Of a DNA stretch of 62,372 nt, positions 29,308 through 36,879 are shown in pieces. The notes under the pieces were generated by a model that was not told the DNA's origin, ran no database searches, and saw nothing but the letters and a program-made list of their open reading frames with translations. Source of the stretch: JAGSOU01 sp049974865 (GTDB taxonomy: Bacteria > Pseudomonadota > Alphaproteobacteria > Rhodobacterales > Rhodobacteraceae); contig JBNGCX010000017.1 in assembly GCA_049974865.1 (NCBI GenBank), positions 1-62,372 of the forward strand, given 5' to 3'. The position numbers were made by a program, and so were the translations under genes. Position 1 is the first letter of the stretch. The number at the start of each line of letters is the position of its first letter.

Positions 29308-29324
29308 AGCCAAACGGTTTGGCT
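29308..29324 (+). terminator. weak hairpin after nosX
   Basis: AGCCAAA and TTTGGCT pair perfectly around CGG, followed by TAATAA in place of a T-run. It is the only stem-loop directly downstream of the nos operon and may act as a weak or Rho-assisted terminator. Confidence 0.35.
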
Positions 29325-29392
29325 TAATAACTGCTCGGTCCGCGTTTCGGACGTTGATACCGCCTGCCGCGAACGACGGATCGCGTTCTGAC

Positions 29393-30117
29393 CAGCATGC
29401 CGGTATCAGTGGCCAAGGCCACCAACCAGCGCATTTCATCGCCGATCTGATAGCACCGTTCGCGAACGGAACGGATATCGGGAACGGGTATTGAGACGCG
29501 TTCTGCCACGCCTGCATTTCGATCATAGTGGACGTTGGCGAACGGGGAGGTGATAGACAGCCCTTCCTCACCAACAGCGAAACTGAAGACAGCGCGGACC
29601 GTCCCGAAGATCCGGGTGATGCTGCTTCCCGCCAGTCCGCGACTGATCAGGGCATCACGGAACGCGTTGGCATCGGCTTTGTTGTAGTCCGTCAGCGACT
29701 TGTCGCCACATAAATCAATCACATAGCCACAGCCACGCCGGTGGCCAGCACGGTGAAAGGTCTCAGGTCGCCCTGCCCCTTGAGCCGAAGGTATGTCAAC
29801 ACAGCCTCCGACAACGTCAGTGCGTCGAACGTGACAGTTGGCGCTTCGGTGGGAGATGCAACAGGCCGGGATAAGCCATGCCTCAGAAGATGCTTGCCGG
29901 GCAGGTCCGCATCCTGAGCTCAGAGGTGGTACCAGTATTCATCCAGCTTGCAGGCTGCACCGGTCGCACTGGCAATTGCCACGGAGCGGGATCTCGTCCT
30001 CAGGGAGTAAGCGATCTTCGAGGACGAATAGTGCCTCTGGAGGTCAACGGGAATCCGTCTGACGAAGCAATAGATGCCCTCTTTCCCGAAGACATGCCGG
30101 GAAGAAATGTTCTCCAA
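29393..30117 (-). pseudogene. broken tyrosine-recombinase (integrase) gene outside the island's left end
   Basis: On the minus strand, 30117-29920 encodes YCFVRRIPVDLQRHYSSSKI, a DUF6538-type integrase N-terminus. After a frame change, 29722-29393 encodes the core-binding domain DLCGDKSLTDYNKADANAFR then GSSITRIFGTVRAVFSFAV and ERVSIPVPDI. Similarity stops at DTGM, exactly where the catalytic Arg box should begin, so the whole catalytic domain is gone. It is unrelated to the intact integrase at 30494. It is probably debris of an earlier element that used the same tRNA-Phe site. Confidence 0.75.
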
Positions 30118-30182
30118 TTTGTTTTACGCTCCGCCCTATCACCGAACAAAGCTGCGGAAAAACAATATCTTAGGCTGGTTTC

Positions 30183-30229
30183 GTGGTGCCCGGGGGCGGA
30201 ATCGAACCACCGACACGAGGATTTTCAAT
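30183..30229 (+). repeat. attL: 47-bp direct repeat of the tRNA-Phe 3' part
   Basis: This 47-bp stretch is identical to 44922-44968. It contains, on the minus strand, the tRNA-Phe 3' end from the anticodon loop through CCA, but lacks the 5' half. The bases beyond it on each side differ between the copies, which fixes the repeat length. It is the left boundary of the integrated island. Confidence 0.92.
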
Positions 30230-30361
30230 TGGTCTGTTGATCCGCGCGCGCTGTCTCAGGGTCGCTCAACCTGCAACGTAGCCGTTTGAAAACCTTGACC
30301 TTTGCGCTTGGCAGATCGTTTCGAGCCGTCTCGCGCCGGAGCGTTCAAGCACACCGCTCCT

Positions 30362-30383
30362 GCTACCCCAGCGATACCCACGG
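30362..30383 (+). repeat. left copy of a 22-bp putative integrase arm site
   Basis: The sequence begins GCTACCC and ends GATACCCACGG and matches 44837-44858 at 19 of 22 positions in the same orientation. Each copy holds two TACCC units 11 bp apart. Both copies lie just inside the att repeats, as expected for arm-type sites bound by a tyrosine recombinase. Confidence 0.6.
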
Positions 30384-30445
30384 ACACCGAAGACCACACG
30401 GGTATCTCGATCCAGCGCAGTCCGATCCAAAACCTTGCAAACCCT

Positions 30446-30486
30446 CTAGGGTTGTCCCTGACGCGGCTCATCCGCCCATCTTATCA
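30446..30486 (+). promoter_or_regulatory. integrase promoter with overlapping palindromic operator
   Basis: AGGGTTGTCCCT (30448-30459) is an AGGG-N4-CCCT palindrome touching the -35 element CTGACG (30458-30463). A 17-bp spacer leads to TTATCA (30481-30486). The likely transcription start falls at the integrase ATG (30494), so the message may be leaderless. The same arrangement recurs at 36385-36425. Confidence 0.6.
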
Positions 30487-30493
30487 TGGGCTT

Positions 30494-31693
30494 ATGAAAC
30501 GCAAACTCACCACCAAGTTCATCGAGGGTCAGAGGCCCAACCCGTCGAAACGTCTCGACTTCCGGGATGAGTTGATGCCGGGCCTCGTCCTGCGCATCAG
30601 CACGTCCGGCACCAAGACGTTCTGCCTACACAAGCGCATCAACGGAAAGATGCGTCGCCTGACCATCGGTCGGTTCGGCGTCGTGTCGCTGGCCGAGGCG
30701 CGCGAACGGGTGCGACAGGTGCTCTACGAAATCGAGACGGGCCGGTTCGAAGATCGCACCGGCGTCGAGGTCGAAACGAAGCCGACGCTGGGCGAAGTGA
30801 TCCCCGACTACATCGAGAAACACGCCAAGGTTCACAACCGCGACTGGAAGCGCAAGGAAGCCCTGCTGGCGAAGTTCACCACCCTGCACGGCAAGAGGAT
30901 CGACGAGATCAAGCGCGCCGATGTCGTGAAAGCCTGCGACGTGATCCACAAATCCGCGCCGGTCAGCGCGAACCGCGCGCTGGCCCACCTCAAGCACCTC
31001 ATGGGCTGGTGTGTCGAGCGCGGCATGATCGACGCCTCCCCTATCGCCGGGATGAAACCTTTGTCCAAGGAACGGTCGCGCGAGCGCGTGTTGACAGACG
31101 ACGAGCTGGGCGCGCTGTGGACGGCCTGTGACGCCGAAGGCTATCCTTTCGGGGATTGCATGAAGCTGCTGATGCTCAGCGGCCAGAGACGCGCCGAGGT
31201 CGCCGAGATGCGCTGGTCGGAACTCGACCTCGAAAAACGCCTGTGGACCCTGCCTTCGCAGCGCGCCAAGAACGGCAGGCAGCACACCGTGCCGATCACC
31301 GACGCGATGCTGGACGTGCTGCGCAGGGTTCCGAGGTTCCTCGGGTCTGACTACGTGTTCACGACCACCGGCAAATCGCCCGTGTCGGGGTTCGGTCGAC
31401 TGAAAGACCGGCTCGACAAGGCGCTGCCCGAAGGCACGGACCCGTGGATCATCCACGACCTGCGCCGCACGATGTCCACCAACATGGCGATGCTGGGCGT
31501 CCCACAGCCCGTCACCGAGGCGCTGTTGAACCACAAAACGGGTGTGGTCTCGGGCGTGGCCGCTATCTACAATGTCTATTCATACGCGGACGAGAAGCGC
31601 GAAGCCCTCGGCGCATGGTCGCAACACGTGATGAAACTGGTCAGGTCAAGCAATGACGCCACCGAAACCGAAATTGCGCAAGCGTCATGTTGA
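30494..31693 (+). CDS. int: P4-type tyrosine recombinase (integrase)
   Basis: 399 residues from ATG 30494 (MKRKLTTKFIEGQRPNPSKR); upstream in-frame residues have no family similarity. Domain order: DUF4102 arm-binding domain (about 1-90), core-binding SAM-like domain (about 100-190), catalytic domain (about 200-375). Catalytic residues are visible as Arg232 in SGQRRAEVAEM, His321-x-x-Arg324 in HDLRR, His347 in LLNHKTG, and the nucleophilic Tyr within YNVYSY (359-364). It sits next to attL, not next to the intact tRNA. It should integrate and excise the island at tRNA-Phe. Confidence 0.95.
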   Translation: MKRKLTTKFIEGQRPNPSKRLDFRDELMPGLVLRISTSGTKTFCLHKRINGKMRRLTIGRFGVVSLAEARERVRQVLYEIETGRFEDRTGVEVETKPTLGEVIPDYIEKHAKVHNRDWKRKEALLAKFTTLHGKRIDEIKRADVVKACDVIHKSAPVSANRALAHLKHLMGWCVERGMIDASPIAGMKPLSKERSRERVLTDDELGALWTACDAEGYPFGDCMKLLMLSGQRRAEVAEMRWSELDLEKRLWTLPSQRAKNGRQHTVPITDAMLDVLRRVPRFLGSDYVFTTTGKSPVSGFGRLKDRLDKALPEGTDPWIIHDLRRTMSTNMAMLGVPQPVTEALLNHKTGVVSGVAAIYNVYSYADEKREALGAWSQHVMKLVRSSNDATETEIAQASC

Positions 31694-32198
31694 CCTACTG
31701 CTTCTCAGTATCATTCGCGCCTACGAACATCCCGATAGGAAAAGCGAGGCCGAACGTCTGGCAATCGTGCGCGAGGCCCTATTCGGCGAAAAGCGTGGGC
31801 GTGGTCGAACGGCTGCATTCGATGATCTGGCGCTATTCAAGGTCATTGACGAGGTGCGCAAGCGCGAACTTGATGGTCTTCGACGCGCCATCGCGAAGAA
31901 GGACGAAAAGCTTCAAACGCCCGAATGGGAAACTGAAATCGCGCGTGACCCCATGAAGGTTCGCGAGGCCGCGCGGCGTTTCGCAGAACTGGCCGGAAAG
32001 AGCGACAACGTGAGCGATGACGCTGTTGAGCATCGCCTGCGCAGAAAAGCCGGTGCCCAGTTGACCACAGGGGAAATGGCCGAGATCGAGTCTCTGTTCG
32101 ATCCCGACGCGCCCCATACCCGAACGATGATTGCCGTTCTCGAATTGCTCGAAAACCTCGGCGTTCAGTCTGATGCGATCTGGGACGAAAACACCTGA
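31653..32198 (+). CDS. uncharacterised 181-residue charged protein
   Basis: The start lies 41 bp inside the integrase frame, giving translational coupling. The protein is rich in Arg, Lys and Glu, opens with a basic segment MTPPKPKLRKRHVDLLLLSI, and is predicted to be largely helical with a likely coiled coil at about 60-110 (KVIDEVRKRELDGLRRAIAK). No family is recognised. A role linked to integration, such as an accessory or directionality factor, is possible by position only. Confidence 0.6.
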   Translation: MTPPKPKLRKRHVDLLLLSIIRAYEHPDRKSEAERLAIVREALFGEKRGRGRTAAFDDLALFKVIDEVRKRELDGLRRAIAKKDEKLQTPEWETEIARDPMKVREAARRFAELAGKSDNVSDDAVEHRLRRKAGAQLTTGEMAEIESLFDPDAPHTRTMIAVLELLENLGVQSDAIWDENT

Positions 32199-32293
32199 TT
32201 TGTGTCCCGCGCATCGGCGCATCGCCCCTGCTAATCTTCGACTGCATGCACCCTTTGGGGTCGACCCCTTCATCTAACCGATGGAGGACCATC

Positions 32294-32518
32294 ATGAATA
32301 TAACCGACGGTCGTAAGACCTTGGCCACGCGCGCTGACCTCAAGCGACTTGGCATCAACGTGAGCAACACGACCCTGCTGCGCTGGGAGGCCCGTGGGCG
32401 CTTCCCTCGGCGTATCAGGATGGCCGGGACCAGCGTCGCGTGGTTCCTGTCCGAGATCGAGGACTGGCTCGCTGAACGCGCCGCCGAGCGCGCCCGCACA
32501 TACTACGCCGAATACTGA
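32294..32518 (+). CDS. AlpA-like small DNA-binding regulator
   Basis: 74 residues from ATG 32294, with GGAGG 6 nt upstream. The sequence RADLKRLGINVSNTTLLRWE followed by RGRFPRRIRMAGTSVAWFL and EIEDWL is the AlpA/MerR-like winged HTH of phage and satellite regulators. Such proteins act as excisionase or activate the integrase of P4-like elements. It is encoded directly before the replication genes. Confidence 0.85.
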   Translation: MNITDGRKTLATRADLKRLGINVSNTTLLRWEARGRFPRRIRMAGTSVAWFLSEIEDWLAERAAERARTYYAEY

Positions 32519-32602
32519 CCGGCGATCCCCCAAAAAGCCACCACTGACGTGCAACGCGCTTTGGCGCGCGCCTCATGGTGTGCCTTCTCGAAAGACAAGA
32601 CA

Positions 32603-33559
32603 ATGGAAAAGCACAAGAAAAAGACTGAATACCCTGCCCTGATGGCCGAAGGCGCAACAGAACGCGCCGTTCTGCAAGGCCAATACGATTTCCTCTGCGA
32701 TCTGTGGTACGACCCGGCGTTTCTCGCACCCGATGCTTTCGGAAACCTGTGTTTCCGCCGAAGGGGCACCACGAAGATGATCGACAAATTCGTTCCCTTA
32801 CGAGGAAAAATCAGGATCGACCGCCTTCTCCGTCGCTATGATCGCCATCGTTTCGATCAGTACTTCAGCCCTAATGTCTATGCGCGCCCGAGCCGGAAGG
32901 TCAGTTGCGTCCAGATCACGCGGCTGGGCTGGTGCGACGTGGACGATGCCGACCCGTTCGCCTTCGATCCGAAGCCGTCCGTGGTTTGGGAAACCTCGCC
33001 GGGACGCACGCAGGCACTGTGGTTTTGGGATAGGCCACACACGCCCGTGCAGGCGTCGGCCTTCTCGAAGGCGCTCACGTATCGTCATGGCGGCGACAAG
33101 GGCGGAAGCGCGCCGAACAAGCTGCTTCGGTTGCCGGGGTCGTTCAACCACAAGCCCGACTACGACAGGCCGTTCATTCCACTGGTGCATTTCGATCCAA
33201 GCCCGATCACGGCCCGCCCCAAGCTGCTGACGGATCGATACGGCGTCGGCGCGGCGGAACCCGAGTCGCTGGACATGAACCCCCATGCGCATGACCCGCT
33301 CGCTGTCCTGAGGAAATACCGTTCGAAGCTCACGGCCTCGACGCGGTCACTGATCCGGCACAACCGCGTGATGGCACCAAACCGTTCCAGCCGGATCTTC
33401 GCGATGGTCGCTGGCCTGCACGAGGCCGAGGCGTCGCTCGACGAGATCGCCAGCGTGATCTGGTCCAGCCCATATTTCCGCGACAAGTACGGCGAAGACC
33501 AGAACGCGCTGGAAACGGAGGTATCGCGCATCATCGCGCGAGTGGGAGGGGCGCAATGA
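32603..33559 (+). CDS. RepB/primase-like replication protein
   Basis: 318 residues from ATG 32603. WCDVDDADPFAF carries an Asp-x-Asp metal pair and RHGGDKGGSAPNKLLRLPGS followed by FNHK resembles the archaeo-eukaryotic primase core found in plasmid and phage-satellite replication proteins. The C-terminal third is helical with no clear motif. It overlaps the RecA-fold ATPase gene by 4 bp. Primase-helicase pairs of this kind support autonomous replication of excised elements. Confidence 0.65.
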   Translation: MEKHKKKTEYPALMAEGATERAVLQGQYDFLCDLWYDPAFLAPDAFGNLCFRRRGTTKMIDKFVPLRGKIRIDRLLRRYDRHRFDQYFSPNVYARPSRKVSCVQITRLGWCDVDDADPFAFDPKPSVVWETSPGRTQALWFWDRPHTPVQASAFSKALTYRHGGDKGGSAPNKLLRLPGSFNHKPDYDRPFIPLVHFDPSPITARPKLLTDRYGVGAAEPESLDMNPHAHDPLAVLRKYRSKLTASTRSLIRHNRVMAPNRSSRIFAMVAGLHEAEASLDEIASVIWSSPYFRDKYGEDQNALETEVSRIIARVGGAQ

Positions 33560-34581
33560 CCAAGCGGCATTTCCCGAAAGGCAATAGACGCCAAAACCCG
33601 AAGACCACACCGCGCCCACCGAAACGGAACAATCGCACCGCGAAGTTCGCACCAATGTCCGCGACGGATGAAGCGATTACGACAATTACGGCCAACGCCC
33701 TTCAATCCAAGGAGTTCCCACCCCTTCGATATGCCGTGGACGGCTATCTTGCCGAGGGCGTGACCCTGCTGGCTGGCAAGCCGAAGATCGGGAAGTCGTG
33801 GATGGCGCTTGACTTCGCAATGGCCGTCGCCACCGGGGACTTGGCGCTGGGAAGCGTCAGATGTCGCCAAGGCGCGGTCCTGTATTGCGCGCTGGAGGAC
33901 AACCATCGCCGTTTGAAAAGGCGCATGAGCCAACTCTACGGCGATGTCGAGCACTGGCCACCAGGCCTGCACTTCGCCACGCAGGTCAGGCGTTTGGGCG
34001 ACGGGCTGGTTGACGACTTGCGCGACTGGATCGAGGCACACCGCCCGAAACTCGTCATCATCGACACCTTCGCTGGCGTTCGCCCGCAGTCGCGGCGCGA
34101 GGGCTACGACGCCGATTATGCGGCCCTGTCACCCTTGCAGGAAATGGCCGGTCAGATGGGCGTGGCGATCCTCGTAATCCATCATCTTCGGAAAATGTTG
34201 GGTGATGACCCGTTCGACATGATTTCCGGCACAACCGGGCTAACGGGCGCGGTCGATACCGCCTTCGTTTTGCATCGTGGCAAGCAGGGGGTCACGCTCT
34301 ACGGTCGAGGCCGGGAAATCGAAGAGATGGAACAAGCTGTCGAGTTCGTCGGCGGCATGTGGAAGGTGCTGGGTGATGCTGCCGAGGTTCGGCGGTCGGA
34401 AGAACGCAGCGCAATCCTCGAAGTTCTGGAAGGGGCTGACGAGCCGATGGGGCCGAAGGAAATCGCCGACGCCTTGGGCTGGAAGACGGACAACGTCAAG
34501 CAACTGCTGTTCAAGATGCACAAGGACGGTGAACTCAAGAAACAGGGGCGCGGTCGGTATTGCGTCCCTGACGAAACATGA
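33556..34581 (+). CDS. RepA-like RecA-fold ATPase / replicative helicase
   Basis: 341 residues. A basic N-terminal tail (about 1-50) precedes an AAA_25/RepA hexameric ATPase core: Walker A LLAGKPKIGKSWMALDFA, Walker B PKLVIIDTFAGVRP, and a sensor segment VAILVIHHLRKM. The C-terminal 60 residues are a winged HTH (EIADALGWKTDNVKQLLFKM). The arrangement matches plasmid RepA-type helicases and phage-satellite ATPases. It ends 7 bp before the GGTAACC repeats that may be its origin. Confidence 0.82.
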   Translation: MTKRHFPKGNRRQNPKTTPRPPKRNNRTAKFAPMSATDEAITTITANALQSKEFPPLRYAVDGYLAEGVTLLAGKPKIGKSWMALDFAMAVATGDLALGSVRCRQGAVLYCALEDNHRRLKRRMSQLYGDVEHWPPGLHFATQVRRLGDGLVDDLRDWIEAHRPKLVIIDTFAGVRPQSRREGYDADYAALSPLQEMAGQMGVAILVIHHLRKMLGDDPFDMISGTTGLTGAVDTAFVLHRGKQGVTLYGRGREIEEMEQAVEFVGGMWKVLGDAAEVRRSEERSAILEVLEGADEPMGPKEIADALGWKTDNVKQLLFKMHKDGELKKQGRGRYCVPDET

Positions 34582-34937
34582 CGAACCCGGTAACCTCGGT
34601 AACCTGATAACCAACGGCCATGCTCAAGGTTATCGCGTTACCGAAGTTATCGATGGTAGCCGGTTTCACGGCTGGGGGCCGAAAACCTCGGCAGTATGCA
34701 TGACCCCTTGTCCGTCCGCAGGACGCGCGCCGATAAAAAAATGCCTCCCCCCATCCCCCCTGTGGTCGCCCTTCGACAGCGCGGCGCGGACCGCCTCGGA
34801 GCGACCCGTTGATCATGAATCAGTCTGTCGGACGCCAGCCGGACCCGAATTGCCGAGTCTTTTCATACGGTCCGCATCCACTCTGGGTTTCGACATCGCG
34901 CGCCGGGTTCCACTCGGGTGGCAAACTGCTCGGGCGG
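34582..34937. other. 356-bp non-coding region with origin-like repeats
   Basis: Starts with the GGTAACC inverted-repeat cluster (34589-34651) and continues through a mixed stretch with a run of A near 34734 and C-rich blocks. Overlapping minus-strand frames have no ribosome-binding site or family resemblance. I regard it as a candidate replication origin plus the 3' region of the small membrane-protein gene. Confidence 0.5.
34589..34651. repeat. GGTAACC-type inverted repeat cluster, putative iterons
   Basis: Three rightward units, GGTAACC (34589), GGTAACC (34598) and GATAACC (34606), are mirrored after 15 bp by GGTTATC (34628), CGTTACC (34636) and AGTTATC (34645). The two arms form an imperfect 24-bp inverted repeat. 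There is no T-tract, so an origin or operator fits better than a terminator. Confidence 0.65.
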
Positions 34938-35168
34938 TCACTCTTGCACCCACCCTTTGCGATGGTAATGCCGCAGCACGATGGCGCGGTTGAATAGGGG
35001 GAAGCCGATCCACAGGCCATTCAAGGTGAAGAACGACAAGATCGCCCATAGGAACATGCCCTTGAACAGGTAGTAGAACGGGCCGAACAGCAGGCACCAC
35101 AACCGGTGCCAGTTTCCCAAGATGATTTTCGTCTGGCCATTGAAGGCCCATGTCGCGCGTATCGTCAT
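34938..35168 (-). CDS. small membrane protein, DUF2628-like
   Basis: 76 residues with a GAGGAA ribosome-binding site before ATG 35168. One or two membrane helices are predicted (LWCLLFGPFYYLFKGMFLWA followed by ILSFFTLNGLWIGFPLF), and the FGPFYYLFKGM motif plus basic RHYHRKGW end resemble DUF2628 proteins. It is the first leftward gene in the island. Function unknown; a membrane-acting partner of a defence gene is conceivable but unsupported. Confidence 0.65.
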   Translation of the reverse strand: MTIRATWAFNGQTKIILGNWHRLWCLLFGPFYYLFKGMFLWAILSFFTLNGLWIGFPLFNRAIVLRHYHRKGWVQE

Positions 35169-35463
35169 GTCGATTTCCTCGCTGGCTGGTTTCGATGCGA
35201 TTGCAATAAGATCGAGGACCGTCGCCCGTCAGGGTAATTCCCGCGCCGTCGAGGGTGACCATATGCGCAGCCATGCCGATGCACCGTGTCCGTGCAGATA
35301 CCATGCGCCGCCAGCATGATCGGCGTGAGCGCCGCACACAGCGCGCCAGCCGGGATTGCGACGGGATCACCACGTCCGAGGCGCCCCCCGGCGCTCCTGG
35401 CTCAATACAACGCCGCCGCGCGCGCGTTTGGCTCTCGGTCCTCGGGGTTTGTTGCAGGTCATG

Positions 35464-36078
35464 TCAGCTTCGCCCAAGCGCGCGGCGCAGGTCGCTCAGC
35501 GTCGATCTGAACGGATGCGCTGACATGCTCAGGTTGAGCGGCAAGGGTGGGCCGTTCCTGATCAGCGTTTCCTCAAGGGACCACGGTTCGTCATGCTGCA
35601 CGACCGAGATCGCCGCGTGCTTGGCGATCCATTCTGACAGCCTGTCCTCGTAGTGGCGGTCCATGCGAACTCGGTTTCGCTTGTCGCGCCAGAATGCCAG
35701 TTCAAGCTCCTGTTCGAGAAGGGCCGCAAGGGAATGCCTCAAGGTCGAGGAGCGCACGGTCCCGCGTAGATGGTTTCTCCAAAGTCGGCTTTTCACAGGC
35801 GTTGGCCCACCTCGGCGCACTGACCGGTCTTTCGGGGGGGCAATGCCAATGTAGAGCAGGTGTTTCCCGTCACGCTCGATGCATCCCTCCCTCGGCACCA
35901 GAGGCAGGCGGTTGTCGAACCACCAGCCATAGACGCCGTGCGTGACCGCGTGCCGGTCGATGAAATCCAAGACATGATCGGGCAGCAGAAGGGCCTCGGG
36001 CGACAGGACGGCCCTCGCCTCCTCAGATAGACTATGAGTCAACCACGAGGGCGCACGTCCCCCTGCCTCTTCCTGCAT
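35464..36078 (-). CDS. GIY-YIG nuclease-domain protein
   Basis: 204 residues. GVYGWWF (48-54) corresponds to the GIY strand and LLYIGIA (74-80) to the YIG strand. The helix with conserved Arg (SRLWRNHLRG, 98-106, then STLRHSLAALL), a late Glu in EETLI (about 169-173) and PPLPLNL complete the active-site pattern. It is a plausible metal-dependent endonuclease. It is transcribed divergently from a restriction controller gene with a C-box between them, an arrangement seen for restriction endonuclease genes, but no type II methyltransferase is adjacent. The family is widespread and mostly uncharacterised. Confidence 0.75.
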   Translation of the reverse strand: MQEEAGGRAPSWLTHSLSEEARAVLSPEALLLPDHVLDFIDRHAVTHGVYGWWFDNRLPLVPREGCIERDGKHLLYIGIAPPKDRSVRRGGPTPVKSRLWRNHLRGTVRSSTLRHSLAALLEQELELAFWRDKRNRVRMDRHYEDRLSEWIAKHAAISVVQHDEPWSLEETLIRNGPPLPLNLSMSAHPFRSTLSDLRRALGRS

Positions 36079-36112
36079 TCCTGAATGTCGCCAGTGACTT
36101 CGGGCCTTCCGT

Positions 36113-36140
36113 GAGTCTAAGTCGAATATGACTTATAGTC
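36113..36140. promoter_or_regulatory. C-box operator of a restriction controller protein
   Basis: GACTTATAGTC at 36130-36140 is the canonical palindromic C-box (GACT-N3-AGTC) known from PvuII/Esp1396I-type controllers. An imperfect second copy, GAGTCTAAGTC, lies at 36113-36123. The sites sit between the divergent GIY-YIG and XRE genes, about 30 bp before the XRE start. Confidence 0.75.
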
Positions 36141-36169
36141 TATGGTCGAAGACATGACCGCCATGCGCC

Positions 36170-36388
36170 ATGCCGCGCATGTCAATTCAATCGCGCGTTT
36201 CGAGAAATATCCAGAGGATCAGGAGGGAGAAGGGCCTTTCGCAAGAAGAGGTCGCCCATCGCGCGGACATTCACCAGACCTACCTGAGCGGCGTCGAAAC
36301 CGGGAAGCGCAACCCGTCGATCTTGGTGGTCGAGCGCATCGCCAAGGCCCTCGGCGTGGACGTCTCGGAAATCTTCAAGCCGAACTAG
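36170..36388 (+). CDS. XRE-family controller (C) protein of restriction systems
   Basis: 72 residues, nearly all helix-turn-helix: IQRIRREKGLSQEEVAHRAD then IHQTYLSGVETGKRNPSI and ERIAKALGVDVSEIF. The YLSGVETGKRNPS recognition region is close to C proteins that autoregulate restriction-modification genes. ATG 36179 is an equally good alternative. No strong ribosome-binding site is seen; C genes are often leaderless. The C-box directly upstream supports the call. Confidence 0.85.
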   Translation: MPRMSIQSRVSRNIQRIRREKGLSQEEVAHRADIHQTYLSGVETGKRNPSILVVERIAKALGVDVSEIFKPN

Positions 36389-36425
36389 GGTTATCCCTGA
36401 CACGCTCTGGCCTTGCGTCTTATCG
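36385..36425 (+). promoter_or_regulatory. promoter with AGGGTTATCCCT operator, hsd side
   Basis: CTAGGGTTATCCCTGACAC matches the integrase promoter motif at 17 of 19 positions. The -35 CTGACA (36397-36402) and -10 TTATCG (36420-36425) have the same 17-bp spacing. It overlaps the last codons of the C gene and should drive the 74-residue gene and possibly hsdM. Confidence 0.6.
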
Positions 36426-36453
36426 ATCTTCATCAGCAACTTAGGAGATCGAC

Positions 36454-36678
36454 ATGACCGATATCGTGACGCTCAAGGCCATCTGCGACGAACTCAAGAT
36501 CGACCCGCGCGAGGCCCGCGAACGCCTGCGTGCCGCCGCAGGTGACGCCAAGGCGAACCCCGAACTGGCGAAGGCGCGGAAGCCGCGCACCCCGTGGCAG
36601 TGGGTGAAGGGGTCCGCCGCCGAGAAGGAGGCTCGACGCGCCTTGCAGCCCGCAAAGCAGCCCCCGAAGGCGGGATAG
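36454..36678 (+). CDS. small basic protein of unknown function upstream of hsdM
   Basis: 74 residues with TTAGGAGA 6 nt before ATG 36454. The first half is helical (IVTLKAICDELKIDPREARE then RLRAAAGDAKANPELAKAR), and the tail is basic and Trp-containing (KPRTPWQWVKGSAAEKEARR). It looks like a conserved hypothetical DNA-associated protein. Lying between a regulated promoter and hsdM, it may modulate the restriction system. Confidence 0.65.
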   Translation: MTDIVTLKAICDELKIDPREARERLRAAAGDAKANPELAKARKPRTPWQWVKGSAAEKEARRALQPAKQPPKAG

Positions 36679-36707
36679 ACCGCCGCCTCACTCGGAACAA
36701 CCAGCAA

Positions 36708-36730
36708 CGGGGGTGCCATGTGCACCCCCG
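36708..36730. other. perfect GC hairpin between the small basic gene and hsdM
   Basis: CGGGGGTGC (36708-36716) pairs fully with GCACCCCCG (36722-36730) around a 5-nt loop. No T-run follows, so intrinsic termination is doubtful; attenuation, mRNA processing or protein binding are alternatives. Confidence 0.5.
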
Positions 36731-36879
36731 AAGAGTGGTCAGCGCAGCGCGTGGGGCTTGGTGTCTTGACCCGCCGATAGTGCTGGCCATTCAGTCCGCC
36801 CCTCACTATCCGGTGGACTTCGAAGCCAAAAAAATGTTTCTTGACAAGCAAAAAGCCGGATCGCAGGGGGCAGTTTATA

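Noticed and set aside
30183..30240. Second tRNA-Phe gene
   Set aside because: Only the 3' part is present; the sequence beyond the anticodon loop does not form the 5' half or D-arm.
34535..34816. Minus-strand ORF of 93 codons over the repeat region
   Set aside because: No ribosome-binding site, unlikely composition, and it runs through the inverted repeats; best seen as non-coding.
36708..36730. Intrinsic terminator before hsdM
   Set aside because: The hairpin is perfect but there is no T-run, and genes on both sides run in the same direction.
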